A stretch of DNA of 64,000 nucleotides from Sandaracinus sp. (GCA_020633125.1 JACKEH010000014.1:1-64000); one strand, 5' to 3'. Counted from the stretch's first letter, positions 52,456 to 63,082 are shown. Translations and numbers: made by a program. Notes: a model not told the origin generated them from the sequence alone.

Positions 52456-52963
52456 GGGGCACCTCGCTCGTCGTCGATGGGAAGGGCCGCGACCGAGAGC
52501 AGCGCGGTGTCGCGCTCGAGCGCGTCGCGATCGACGACCACGTCGAGCTGGGCTTCGCGCGTCTCCAGCGCGTCGAGGAAGTCCCGCGCGGTGAGGACCA
52601 CCTGGCGGCGATCGGCGCGCCATCGCGCGAGCGCGGGATCCATCGCGTGCCCGGTCCGGTCGACGCTCGCCGCCGCGACCGCCGCCTCCGCGCCTCGTCA
52701 GCCCTGCTTCGGCAAGTGCTTCCCGAAGCGAAGCGAACGCCGGGTCCGTCCTGGAACGCCTCGACCGCACGCGCCGGCTGATCGTCCGGCACCTCCACCG
52801 CGAACGGCGGCTCGTCCGCCGCCACCAAGAGCGGCACCTGCGCCTCCGGTGCCGCGTTCGCCAGATCGAGGTCCTCACCGGAGCTCGGCCCCGTTCCCGT
52901 GATTCCCGCCGGGGCGCACGCGCCGCCCAAGGCGAGAAGGAGAGTGTAGGTGGACAGGCGCAT
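52452..52963 (-). pseudogene. Small lipoprotein coupled to the composite hydrolase, frame interrupted
   Basis: The ATG at 52963 starts MRLSTYTLLLALGGACAPAG, a lipoprotein signal. The acidic middle DLDLANAAPEAQVPLLVAADEPPFAVEVPDDQPARAVEAFQDG follows, then after a shift SLREALAEAGLTRRG, and after another VVLTARDFLDALETREAQLDVVVDRDALERDTALLSVAALPIDDERGAP. The repaired length is about 170 residues. Its TGA at 52452 overlaps the GTG start of the hydrolase gene, so the two are co-translated. No family recognised. The 238 nt upstream to 53201 hold no gene. Confidence 0.55.
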
Positions 52964-53201
52964 GGGTGGTCGCTTGAGCAACCACCGAGCCACATCGAAA
53001 TTCACACGACAATTCGCCGAACGGCCACGCGAGTGGCCCTCACCGACCCCGCGATCGCGAGGGTCCCCCGTCGCGGAATGGGGCTCATCGTCTCCAGCGA
53101 TACGACGTCGACCGGGGATCGACTTCGGGGCTGGAGACACGAGACCCCGCGCCCTTGACAGGAGTCTCGGCCCTACGCGAGCGAGGACGAACGACGACGC
53201 G

Positions 53202-54296
53202 TCAGCCGAAGCGAAGCTCGACCCACGTCCCGCGGTCGGCCGGCCCTCGGCACGCCCACGCGCGCTTCTCCGCTGGCGACGCGATGAAGACCGCGTTGGT
53301 CGCCGTGCCCTGCCCGTCCTCCGCGTAGCGGTTCACGCTGAGGATGCCCTGGCTGCGATCCGCGAACACCGCCTTGAGCCCGGGGACGTCGAGCCCGCCC
53401 TTCGTCAGCTGCGCGCCGAGCGTCTCGAAACGACGACGGCTGCTCTCGCTCGGCTCCTCGCCTTCGAGGTCGCGGTGCAGCGGCGACAGGCAATGGTTCG
53501 TGCGCCAGAGCGGCCCCTCGGAGGTGTCGCGCAAGAAGCTCGCGTTCGGCGAGGCCTCCCACTCGACCTGCTTGTCCGCGTCGGCGAGCCAATACGTGTG
53601 CGCGCCCGCGTGCGGCGCGCCCTTCACGTGGCCCATCGCTTCGTCGACGTTCGCCGAGCGCACGGCGCGGTGAAGGATCGAGAGGTACCCGACGCCCGGC
53701 TTGCTGCCGTAGGTCTTGATGTTCGTGGTGCCGACCGCGAGGCCGTGCGCGTTCATGCCCACGAGCGTGAGGCACCCGCTGCAGGTCACCGCCCACGTCT
53801 CGGGCCCCTCCGCCGGGCGGCGGTGCACGCCGATCACGAAGTCGACGTCGGGCGGATTGAGGTCCCAGGTCTGCCCGACGAGCGCCTCGCCGCTGGCGGT
53901 GAACCCGCCCGGCAACATCACGCTCGAGCAGCCCTCGGAGACCGCGTTCTTCGTCATCGGCTCGCCTCGCTCGGCGGAGAGCAACACCGCGTCACGCAGG
54001 TCGGTCATGTTCGCGACCGTGAAGAGCTTCGCCGCGTCGAGGCCGGCGCCTTCCGCGAGCCCGCAATGCTCCGCGTGGCCCTCCGGGTCCCACGCCTCGT
54101 AAATCGCGAAGCCCTCGCGACCGACCTCGAGCAAACGCTCCCAGCCGCCTTGGCCTCGGTCGGCGAAGTACGCGCGCACCGCGTCGAGCCGCATCGCGAC
54201 GAAGTCGTTCACCTTCGCGCGAAACGCTTCGCCTTGGCCACGCCCCATCTCGCGCGGGGTCCCACTCACTTCGACGATCGGCAGCTCCAACGACAT
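53202..54296 (-). CDS. C45-family NTN-hydrolase (acyl-CoA:6-aminopenicillanate acyltransferase-like)
   Basis: 364 residues, intact. The N-terminal half is the pro-part (PIVEVSGTPREMGRGQGEAFRAKVNDFV and HAEHCGLAEGAGLDAAKLFTVANMTDL). The candidate nucleophile is Cys123 in VSEGCSSVMLPGG, followed by the strand ALVGQTWDLNP, as in peptidase C45/AAT proteins that self-cleave before the Cys. Other family pieces are WAVTCSGCLTLVGMNAHGLAVGTTNI and LWRTNHCLSPLH. There is no signal peptide. The substrate is unknown; family members hydrolyse or transfer acyl groups on amide-linked compounds. Its stop is followed by the lipoprotein/hydrolase pair on the same strand, 238 nt away. Confidence 0.82.
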   Translation of the reverse strand: MSLELPIVEVSGTPREMGRGQGEAFRAKVNDFVAMRLDAVRAYFADRGQGGWERLLEVGREGFAIYEAWDPEGHAEHCGLAEGAGLDAAKLFTVANMTDLRDAVLLSAERGEPMTKNAVSEGCSSVMLPGGFTASGEALVGQTWDLNPPDVDFVIGVHRRPAEGPETWAVTCSGCLTLVGMNAHGLAVGTTNIKTYGSKPGVGYLSILHRAVRSANVDEAMGHVKGAPHAGAHTYWLADADKQVEWEASPNASFLRDTSEGPLWRTNHCLSPLHRDLEGEEPSESSRRRFETLGAQLTKGGLDVPGLKAVFADRSQGILSVNRYAEDGQGTATNAVFIASPAEKRAWACRGPADRGTWVELRFG

Positions 54297-54390
54297 GCGG
54301 AGGTCATGGAGCAACGGCTCGAACGAGGCAACTCGGTGGGCGACGCGGCGAGCCTCCCGAGCGGCGTGGGACGGCTCACCTGGCGCATGC

Positions 54391-54419
54391 TTGACAGAAC
54401 GCCGTTTCCCCTCAGATTC
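54391..54419 (+). promoter_or_regulatory. Possible promoter of the FmdB-type gene
   Basis: A perfect -35 TTGACA (54391-54396) and a weak -10 AGATTC (54414-54419) are separated by 17 nt, about 50 nt before the ATG of the zinc-ribbon gene. Confidence 0.45.
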
Positions 54420-54470
54420 GGCCGGATTCGCGCGCTCCGCCGCGCTCAGACGACCTTCGAGAGCAGCACC

Positions 54471-54776
54471 ATGCCGACCTACGAGTACCGATGCGATGCC
54501 TGCGGGCACGAGTTCGAGAAGGAGCAACGCATCAGCGACAAGCCCATCAAGAAGTGCCCGAGCTGCGGCGCCATGAAGGCGCGGCGCATGATCGGCGGCA
54601 CGGGCTTCATCCTGAAGGGCGGCGGCTGGTACTCGGACCTCTACTCGGGTCCCTCGAACAGCAGCGCGAAGTCGTCGAGCAGCGAGAGCAGCTCCAGCAG
54701 CAGCGAGAGCAGCTCCAGCAGCGCGACCACGACGACCGAGAGCAAGCCCGCCAAGTCCAAGAAGAAGAAGGACTGA
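54471..54776 (+). CDS. FmdB-type zinc-ribbon protein with Ser-rich tail
   Basis: 101 residues. The N-terminus MPTYEYRCDACGHEFEKEQRISDKPIKKCPSCG carries the two CxxC pairs of the FmdB/CxxC_CxxC_SSSS family, followed by the conserved KARRMIGGTGFILKGGGWYSDLY. The tail is almost pure Ser/Glu, then Thr, ending in a Lys cluster (SKKKKD), encoded by AGCAGC-type repeats. These small cytoplasmic proteins are widespread; the role is unknown. Confidence 0.9.
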   Translation: MPTYEYRCDACGHEFEKEQRISDKPIKKCPSCGAMKARRMIGGTGFILKGGGWYSDLYSGPSNSSAKSSSSESSSSSSESSSSSATTTTESKPAKSKKKKD

Positions 54777-54880
54777 GCTCGCGAGCGCCGCGAACGGCGG
54801 TCCGCGCGGCGCATACACGCGGGGTCCTCGTACGGACGCCGTGGTGTGACGTACCGGCGTGCACGCCCGAGCCGACGTGC

Positions 54881-57187
54881 TCAGGTACGTGAATTGAATC
54901 GCGAGCGTCTTCTTCCCCCATCCGGGAAAGATCACGTCGGCCTTCGGCACCATGCCCTGCTCGACCCGGCGCACCTCGCCGACCCCGAACTTCGGGTGCC
55001 GCACCCGCATGCCGGGCGCGAAGCCGCCCATGTCGGAGCCCTCCGAGTAGTCGACGTAGCTCTCCGCGTCGTCGCGACCGCGCTTGGCTTGGCTGCCGCC
55101 CGTTGCCACGCGTCGTCCGCCCCTCCGAAGTCGGCGTGGTCGCGCGCCGGCTCGTCGTACGCGTCGTCGTCGCGTCCCGAGCGTGTGCCCCAACCGCCAC
55201 GCCCACCACGCGCTGGCAACGACGGCCGATCCCACGGGTCGGGCCGGTAGGGACGCGCTCGCCATGCCGCTTCGTCGCGGCTCGACGCCGATCCACACCG
55301 CGTCCTCCCGCGGCACGTCGAGCACGAAACGCGACGGATCGCCCGGCCGCACCTGGCCGTAGATGTGGCGCACGCTGGCGTAGCTGAGGATGAGCCGCTG
55401 CCGCGCGCGCGTGAACGCCACGTACGCGAGCCGACGCTCTTCCTCCATCTCTTCCGGGTCTTCGGCGGGGTCGGTCCGCGCATCGGGAACATGCGCTCCT
55501 CGAGCCCCGTCACCATCACCGTGTCGAACTCGAGGCCCTTGGCCGCGTGCACGGTCATCAGCGTGACCTTCGCGCCGTCGGATTGTTCGTCGGCCACCGA
55601 CGCGAGCGTCACGTCCTCGAGGAAGCTCGCGAGCGTCGGCTCGTCGTGCTCCTCGGCGAACTGCTGAATCGAGCCCACGAGCTCCTGGAGGTTCTCGCGT
55701 CGCGCGTCCGCCTCCGGCGAGTCGTCGGCGCGCAGCATCTCGAGGTAGCCGCTCTCGTCGAGCACCATCCCGGGAAGGTCCTCGAGCGGCAGCGTCTTCG
55801 CGCTCGAGCGCAGGCGCTCCATCATCTCCTTGAACTGCGCGAGCTTTCGCGCCGGGCCCGAGCCCGCGTTCTCGTCGATGGCATCCCACACGCTCGACCC
55901 CGTACGCGCCGCGTCTTCGAGCAGACGCGTGAGCGTCGTCTTGCCGATGCCGCGCGCCGGCACGTTGACGATGCGCATGAGCGAGATGTCGTCGCCCGGG
56001 TTCTGAATCACCCGCAGGTACGCGAGCAAATCCTTCACTTCGGCGCGGTCGTAGAAGCGCACGCCGCCGACGATGCGGTACGGGAGGTTCGCCTGGCGAA
56101 GCCCCTCTTCGAGCACACGCGATTGCGCGTGGGTTCGGTAGAAGACCGCGACCTCGGCGAGCGACGCGCCCTTGTTCTGCAGCTCCTGCACGCCGCGCAC
56201 GACCATGCGCGCTTCGTCGCGCTCGTCCTCGCAGCGAACGACGAGGACCTTGTCGCCCTCGGGATTTTCGGTCCAGAGCTCCTTCGGCTCGCGGTCGTGG
56301 TTCTTCGAGATGACCGAGTGCGCGACACGAAGGATGCGCTGGGTCGAGCGGTAGTTCTGCTCGAGCTTCACCACGCGCGCGTCGGGGTACGCGCCTCGAA
56401 AGTCGAGGATGTTGCGACGATCCGCGCCACGCCATCGGTAGATCGACTGGTCGTCGTCGCCGACCACCACCAGGTTCCGGTGCACCGAGGCGAGCGCACG
56501 CACGAGGCGGAGCTGCGCGTGGTTGGTGTCCTGAAACTCGTCGACGAGCTGGTGCAGGAAACGACCCGCGAGGTGCTGGCGCAGCTCCTCGTTCTTCTCG
56601 AGCGCGCGCACGAAGCGGTAGATGAGGTCGCCGAAGTCGAGCGCCCCCGCCTTCCCCATGCGCTCCTCGTAGAGCGTGTAGATGCGGCGAACCATCTCGC
56701 GGTAGGGGTCGCCCTCGGTCGCCATCTCTTCCGGCGAGGTCATCTCTTGTTTGGCGCGGTTGATGGCGCCGGCGATCTGCTTGGGCGGCAGCTGCTTCGG
56801 GTCGAGGTTCAGATCGCCCATCACCCGCTTGACCATCGCCTGCTGGTCTTGGTCGTCGTAGATGACGAAGTCCTTCTTCACGCCCGCGGCCTCGGCGTTC
56901 AGCCGCAGCAGGCGCGCGCAGGTCGAGTGAAAGGTGCCGACCTGCAACCCCTTCGCGCCCCCGGGCACCAGGTGCTCGAGACGCTCCCGCATCTCGCCCG
57001 CCGCCTTGTTCGTGAAGGTCACCGCCAGAATCCGCCACGGCGCCACGCCCTGCTCGGCCACCAGCCGCGCGATTCGCATCGTGATCACGCGGGTCTTTCC
57101 GCTGCCCGCCCCGGCGAAGACCACCAGCGGCCCCCCGTCGTGCAGCACGGCCTCGCGTTGCGGTCCGTTCAATCCACTCAAATCCAT
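54881..57187 (-). pseudogene. pcrA: UvrD/PcrA-type DNA helicase, C-terminal part frame interrupted
   Basis: Superfamily 1A 3'-5' DNA helicase for repair and replication restart. From the ATG at 57187 (MDLSGLNGPQREAVLHDGGPLVVFAGAGSGKT) all helicase motifs are present: Walker A GAGSGKTRV, TFTNKAAGEM, motif II VDEFQDTN, motif III GDDDQSIYRWRGAD, motif IV QNYRST and motif V VHAAKGLEFDTV. Then the frame moves near 55480 (before the continuation PAEDPEEMEEERRLAYVAFTRARQRL), 55260 and 55100. The end has the PcrA C-terminal fold DMGGFAPGMRVRHPKFGVGEVRRVEQGMVPKADVIFPGWGKKTLAIQF. The TGA at 54881-54883, one frame away, is the likely stop. Such a gene is rarely dispensable, so error in the sequence is favoured. 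Confidence 0.85.
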
Positions 57188-57679
57188 CCGAAACCCATCC
57201 GTTCGACGATCCCGCACGTGGGCCGGCCGAATTCGTCGCCGCTCACCCACCCACGACACACCTCGTCATGCGTTCAGCGGAGCCTACCGCCCGAGCGGTC
57301 CAGGAGCGAGGCAATGTGTCGACCACGGACGAGCGCGACGGGTGACGTCCGAGGCCAAAGGCCGAGGCCCGTACACGCGGCCCAGCGACTCGCGTCAATC
57401 CCGTGGCCCGAACATGGTCCGGGTTTCGAAAGGGGCGACCAGCCCCTTCGCCGCGGAGCACCGCAGGAGCGGCGACGTCCGCGAAGCGCAGATTCAGCTT
57501 CTCTGCCGCGGAGCACCGCAGGAGGCGACCGGAGCGAAGCGCAGGGAGATCTCCGAGGCACGGAGGGTCGGGGGCAGAGCCTCCCCAAGCGGGCGGTAGG
57601 CGCGCAGGCCGCAGGCCGAGCACCGCAGCCCTGCATACCGATGGACGGGGCTTTCCACAGGCTGATAGAACACGGGCCC
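57188..57679. repeat. Intergenic region with a 20-bp direct repeat
   Basis: This 492-nt divergent space between the helicase gene and the sigma-factor gene has no supported gene. The 20-mer GCCGCGGAGCACCGCAGGAG occurs at 57450-57469 and again at 57505-57524, both followed within about 30 nt by CGAAGCGCAG. A related piece (GGCCGAGCACCGCAG) follows near 57615. The repeat may carry binding sites or be decayed tandem sequence. Promoters for both genes must lie here, but no convincing boxes were seen. Confidence 0.6.
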
Positions 57680-58483
57680 ATGAGCGTGGTGGCGGCCGGC
57701 GACGAGCAGGACGACGCGGAGGCGGGCGACGAGGCCCGTGACTCCTCGCGGCCCCCGGCCTCCGACTCGAACCCGCCCGGCTCGATCCCGCCCGGCTCGA
57801 TCCCTCCCGGGGCGAACACCCCCTCGGTTCCACCAGGCCCCTCCGAGCCCCGCACCGGCACGCGAACCACGCCGGAAGAACGCGAGCGCGACCGGGAGCT
57901 CGTGCGCCGCCTCCAGCACGGCGACCAGACCGCGTTCCGCGAGCTCTTCGACCGGTACAACCGCCGCGCCTTCGCGGTCGCGTTCGGCGTCGTCCGCAAC
58001 AAACAAGACGCGCTCGACATCGTTCAGGACGCGTTCATCAAGGTCCACAAGCACATCGAGAGCTTCCAGGGGACCAGCAGCTTCTACACGTGGCTCTACC
58101 GCATCGTCATGAACCTCTCGATCGACCACGTCCGGCGCAACAAGAAGGGCCGGAACGTGGAGCTCGACGAGCGCATCAAGCGCTCGGACGAAGAGGTCGC
58201 CGGCGACGGGTCCATCCTGCCGACCTTCCTCGGCACGAACCCCCGCCGAACCGCGCTGCGAAAGGAGCTCATCGATCGCATCGAGAAGGCGCTCGACGAG
58301 CTCCCGGAGTACCACCGCGCCGTGCTCCTCCTGCGGGAGGTCGAAGGCCTCTCCTACGAGGAGATGGCCAAAGTCCTCGAGGTCCCGAAGGGGACCATCA
58401 TGAGCCGCCTCTTCCACGCCCGCCGGAAGATGCAGGAATCGCTCGCGGAATACGTCGAAGGTGAGCTCGACATCCAAGAGTGA
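57680..58483 (+). CDS. ECF-type RNA polymerase sigma factor
   Basis: 267 residues from the ATG at 57680. The first ~70 are Pro/Ser/Gly-rich and probably disordered (PPGSIPPGSIPPGANTP). Sigma region 2 follows: DQTAFRELFDRYNRRAFAVAFGVVRNKQDALDIVQDAFIKVHKHIESFQGTSSFYTWLYRIVMNLSIDHVRRNKKG is read as 2.1-2.4 motifs. Region 4 is LDELPEYHRAVLLLREVEGLSYEEMAKVLEVPKGTIMSRLFHARRKMQESL. It has the ECF architecture (regions 2 and 4 only). The next two genes encode an anti-sigma-like membrane protein and an exported protein, a usual ECF arrangement. Confidence 0.92.
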   Translation: MSVVAAGDEQDDAEAGDEARDSSRPPASDSNPPGSIPPGSIPPGANTPSVPPGPSEPRTGTRTTPEERERDRELVRRLQHGDQTAFRELFDRYNRRAFAVAFGVVRNKQDALDIVQDAFIKVHKHIESFQGTSSFYTWLYRIVMNLSIDHVRRNKKGRNVELDERIKRSDEEVAGDGSILPTFLGTNPRRTALRKELIDRIEKALDELPEYHRAVLLLREVEGLSYEEMAKVLEVPKGTIMSRLFHARRKMQESLAEYVEGELDIQE

Positions 58484-58570
58484 TGCGAAGCAGAGAATGC
58501 GCGGCCCCCTTGCTGCGTCGATAGCCCCGTCCCACACCTCTCCCCTTCTGCGCTCCGACGTGAGACGACG

Positions 58571-59113
58571 ATGAGCCTCCCCCCCGACAAGCTGCACCGC
58601 TACTTCGACGGCGACCTCTCCGAGGGCGAGGCGAAGGTCGCCGCGCGTGAGATCGCGGGGACCGAGGACGAGGCCCGTCTGGCGGCGCTCGGGGCCATCG
58701 GAGATCTCGTGCGACTGGACGCCGACGCGGCGCCCGAGTTCGACGCCGACGCCCTCTTCGGGCGCATCGAGGCTGGCATCAAGGCCGAGCCGAACCCGCG
58801 CCTCCGCGTGATCCAGGGTCAGCGCCGCAACCGCACGTACGTGGCGGTGGGCGCCGTGGTCGCGCTCGCGGCCGCCGTCACGCTCTTCTTCGTGACGCGC
58901 CCGCCCGCGGAAGACCCGCAACGAGCACAGCATCCTTTCGACGAGCGCCGCGAGGTCCTCGTCGAGAACACCAGCCACGTCGTGGTCCACCCCCCGGGTG
59001 GAACCGAGGTCGAGGACGTCGAGTGGGGTGCCAGCACCGGCACCGTCTTCCACGTCGAGGGCAGCGAAGGCCAGCCCCTCGCGGTGGTCTGGATCGACGA
59101 AGGGAGCTTCTGA
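58571..59113 (+). CDS. Anti-sigma-factor-like single-pass membrane protein
   Basis: 180 residues. The cytoplasmic N-terminus SLPPDKLHRYFDGDLSEGEAKVAAREIAGTEDE has the form of an anti-sigma domain (a helix starting with a D-G-D-L-S turn) but lacks the HxxxCxxC zinc motif. One TM helix follows (TYVAVGAVVALAAAVTLFFVT), then a short extracytoplasmic beta domain ending VFHVEGSEGQPLAVVWIDEGSF. It sits 87 nt after the ECF sigma gene, and its TGA overlaps the next ATG (TGATG). A role in holding the sigma factor at the membrane is inferred from position and topology. Confidence 0.75.
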   Translation: MSLPPDKLHRYFDGDLSEGEAKVAAREIAGTEDEARLAALGAIGDLVRLDADAAPEFDADALFGRIEAGIKAEPNPRLRVIQGQRRNRTYVAVGAVVALAAAVTLFFVTRPPAEDPQRAQHPFDERREVLVENTSHVVVHPPGGTEVEDVEWGASTGTVFHVEGSEGQPLAVVWIDEGSF

Positions 59114-59574
59114 TGACCCGCCTCCTTCAAGCCGCGTTCGCGATCTCCATGATGCTCGTGGCCGCGCGTTCGGCCGAGGCCCAGCGCCCGACGCCGGGTG
59201 AGGTCGTCGTCGTGCTCGCCAAGGAAGCGCCCGGCACGATCGCGCCCGAGCTCGCCGAGCTCACCGCGCTCCGTCGCCCGCCCTTCGACTCGTTCCGCTC
59301 GATGGAGGTCCTCGAGCGCCGTGGTCTCTCGCTTCGAGTCGGAACCCCGGCCGAGGTGGTGCTTCCCAACGGTCGCAAGCTGCGCATCGAGCTGCAGCGC
59401 ATCGGTCCGGACGGCCGCTTTCGCGTGAAGGTCTCGATTCAGCGCGAAGGCGAGCAGGACTACCTCCCGCTCCTCCAGGTCGTGGCGAGCCCCGGTGACC
59501 CCTTCTTCGTCGCGGGCCAGAGCCACCAAGGCGGCACGCTGGTCATCGGCATTCGGCTGGGCGACGCCGCCTGA
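59113..59574 (+). CDS. Exported protein of ECF sigma operon, function unknown
   Basis: 153 residues with a signal peptide (LLQAAFAISMMLVAARSAEAQ). The mature part is beta-rich: LAELTALRRPPFDSFRSMEVLERRGLSLRVGTPAEVVLPNGRKLRIELQRIGPDGRFRVKVSIQRE is read as strands, ending GGTLVIGIRLGDAA. The start ATG overlaps the anti-sigma stop, so it belongs to the same operon. It might supply the signal sensed by the anti-sigma protein; no family recognised. Confidence 0.7.
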   Translation: MTRLLQAAFAISMMLVAARSAEAQRPTPGEVVVVLAKEAPGTIAPELAELTALRRPPFDSFRSMEVLERRGLSLRVGTPAEVVLPNGRKLRIELQRIGPDGRFRVKVSIQREGEQDYLPLLQVVASPGDPFFVAGQSHQGGTLVIGIRLGDAA

Positions 59575-59815
59575 ACGCGCTGGCGCGAAAGACACGCGCT
59601 CCACGAAAGGCGCGCCCAGAGACGGCGCCCAAAGAGAGCGCCCAAAGACGGCGCCTCGTGAAGACACGGCCGGCGCGCCGCCGCGTCCGTCGAACCGACA
59701 TGTACGTACTCGTGTGCCGTGGACGTGACGCACCTGCACGTCGCCCCAAGCGCCGGGCCCAAACCACGACACACCCCGTGACCGACCTCGCCACGTCCCC
59801 GACTGCGCGCTTGTG

Positions 59816-59830
59816 GGCCCGTCACGGGCC
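59816..59830. promoter_or_regulatory. 15-bp perfect palindrome upstream of kinase gene
   Basis: GGCCCGT-C-ACGGGCC is a perfect 7-1-7 inverted repeat 24 nt before the ATG of the kinase gene at 59855. It could be an operator or a short mRNA hairpin. The rest of the 280-nt gap holds a run of GGCGCCCAAAGA-type repeats at about 59612-59660 and no gene. Confidence 0.4.
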
Positions 59831-59854
59831 AAGTACCTTGAACGCCGGTTTGCG

Positions 59855-61093
<1,239 letters not shown>

Positions 61094-61277
61094 GTCGCGT
61101 CGAGGATCGGCGACCTAGGCGCGCGCTCTCCAGGCACGCCGCCCGGTGGGTCCGTTGCACTGACTCCCGCGCTTCTTCTTCTCCGAGGGGGCGCTGCGCC
61201 CGCTCTGGCCAAGCCGGACCGGGGCCCCTCGAGCATCCTGCCACTCGCACGGATCGAATCCGCGCCAGAAGGGCTGC

Positions 61278-62933
61278 TCAGCGAGCCCAGGGATCGCGGT
61301 TGTCGGTACGCGGCGTCGTCATGGTCGACATCGGCGTCGGCTCGGGATCGACCATGGGCGTCGGCGCCGGCTCCTCGACGGGCGCCGTGCTCGTCGTGCT
61401 CGGCCGGGAAGGACGCCCCGGGCGGCCCCGGCTCGTGCGCTCCAGCGACACGCTCACCTCGCCTTGGCCACCAAGCACCGAGATCTCCCGTGGCTCGTAG
61501 CCGTCGGCCTGAATGCGAACCACCCAGCTCTCGCCGCGCGGCACCGGCAAGCTCAGCGGCGCGTCGCCGAGATCGGCGCCGTCGCGTTGGACCCGCGCGC
61601 CGGCAGGCTCGACGACCAACCGCACGGGCGCAGCCACCGCGGCCGGAACGGGCACCTCGACCACCACGGGCTCGGGCGCGGGGGTCGGCGTGGGCTCGGG
61701 CTGCACCGCGGCGGCGGGAGGTGCCGTTGGCGCCGCGGGACGCAAGGCGAGGTAGCCACCGACCACCACCGCCGCGCCCAGAACGACCGCGACCAGGGTG
61801 ATGGGCACCGCGCGCTTCGGATCGATGGCGAGCGAGGCGTGCGTCGGGACCGGGGTCGTCGGGGGCAACACCAACGAGCCCGGCCGCTCGACACTCGTCG
61901 CGAGCACGTCGGCGCTCGACCGTTGAACCCCCGAACGCTCGAGCGCGGACGGCGGCTTCGACACACCCGCGCTGGAGGCACCCGGCCTCGACAAGCCCGG
62001 GCTCGACAAGCCGGGGCTCGACGACGTCGGGAGGCTCGAGCGCGCGGAGAGGCTGGGCTCTGGCGTCGCGAGCAGCGCCTCGACGAGCTCCGCCATCGAC
62101 CGGAACCGCATCGTCGGGTCCTTGCGCAAACAGCGCATCACCACGGCCGCCAGCTCCGGGCTCGCCGGGCTGTCGGGAACGACGTCGTGAATCGGCGTCG
62201 GCTCCACGTTCATGTGCGACGCGAGCAGGACGAACTTCGAGTCGCTGTCGAAGGGTGGGCGCCCGGTGAGGCAGTGGTAGAGGCACGCGCCGAGCGAGTA
62301 GACATCGCTCTCGGGGCCGACGTCCGAGCTGCCGATCTGCTCGGGCGCGATGTAGCGTGGGGTGCCGAGCAACGCGCCGCTCTGGGTGAGTCCGGCGTCG
62401 TCCGCCTGCTTCACGAGGCCGAAGTCGAGCACCTTCACGAAGTCGGGGTCCGCGCCGCGCACGCAGAGCATGACGTTCGAAGGCTTGAGATCGCGGTGAA
62501 TCATGCCGCGCTCGTGGGCCTCGCCGATCGAGCCGCAGATCTGCAGGCCGACGTGCTTCACCCGCGCGGGCTCGAGCGGTGCCTGATGCTCGAGGGCTTG
62601 GTCGAGGGTGTGTCCCTCGAGAAGCTCCATCGCGATGTAGAAGACGTCCTCGGCGGCTTGGCCGTAGTCGTAGACGACCACCGTGTTCGGGTGGTTGAGC
62701 TTCGCGCACGCGGCCGCTTCGAGAAAGAAACGGCGCGCGAAGTCGGCGCCTTTCGCCCGCGCGTCGAGCTGATCCAGGTCGAGGATCTTCACCGCGACCT
62801 CGCGGTTCAACGGCCGCTGCACGGCGCGGTACACACGCCCCATGCCGCCCCGCGCGAGCAACGACACGACCTCGTACTTGCCGTCGAGGACGAGGCCGAC
62901 GAAGGGATCGCGGCGGCCGGCGCTGGCGCTCAT
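61278..62933 (-). CDS. Transmembrane Ser/Thr protein kinase with PEGA-like C-terminal domain
   Basis: 551 residues. The kinase domain covers about 12-290: G-loop LARGGMGRV, Lys49 in VAVK, HRDLKPSN (146-153), DFG (170-172) and GTPRYIAPEQ. A Ser/Pro/Gly linker with imperfect repeats (SSPGLSSPGLSRPGASS) and a Pro-rich segment follow, then one TM helix (VPITLVAVVLGAAVVVGGYLALR) and a PEGA-like extracytoplasmic domain (APVRLVVEPAGARVQRDGADLGDAPLSLPVPRGESWVVRIQADGYEPREISV). The tail is Pro/Thr/Met-rich. It converges with the kinase at 59855; the 184 nt between them show no feature. PEGA domains often bind peptidoglycan or surface structures. Confidence 0.88.
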   Translation of the reverse strand: MSASAGRRDPFVGLVLDGKYEVVSLLARGGMGRVYRAVQRPLNREVAVKILDLDQLDARAKGADFARRFFLEAAACAKLNHPNTVVVYDYGQAAEDVFYIAMELLEGHTLDQALEHQAPLEPARVKHVGLQICGSIGEAHERGMIHRDLKPSNVMLCVRGADPDFVKVLDFGLVKQADDAGLTQSGALLGTPRYIAPEQIGSSDVGPESDVYSLGACLYHCLTGRPPFDSDSKFVLLASHMNVEPTPIHDVVPDSPASPELAAVVMRCLRKDPTMRFRSMAELVEALLATPEPSLSARSSLPTSSSPGLSSPGLSRPGASSAGVSKPPSALERSGVQRSSADVLATSVERPGSLVLPPTTPVPTHASLAIDPKRAVPITLVAVVLGAAVVVGGYLALRPAAPTAPPAAAVQPEPTPTPAPEPVVVEVPVPAAVAAPVRLVVEPAGARVQRDGADLGDAPLSLPVPRGESWVVRIQADGYEPREISVLGGQGEVSVSLERTSRGRPGRPSRPSTTSTAPVEEPAPTPMVDPEPTPMSTMTTPRTDNRDPWAR

Positions 62934-63082
62934 CGCGGCTCAGGGTAGCACCGACTCGGCGTCCTTGCGCGTGCTTCGCGGGTGCAGGGCTCGTCGGGAT
63001 CGGATCCGTTCGCACGGCGCCGACGAGACCGAGCGTGCAGGAATCGTTGCGGGGCTCGCCCAGACGTGACACGCGGCGGACC

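Noticed and set aside
53167..53196. TTGACA-like box at the 3' side of the C45 gene
   Set aside because: It faces the 3' end of a minus-strand gene, has no -10 box and no gene downstream.
53202..57038. An apparent 1278-residue fusion of helicase and C45 hydrolase
   Set aside because: It arises because a frameshifted helicase frame happens to stay open into the next gene; the C45 gene has its own proper start at 54296, and the FmdB gene lies opposite between them.
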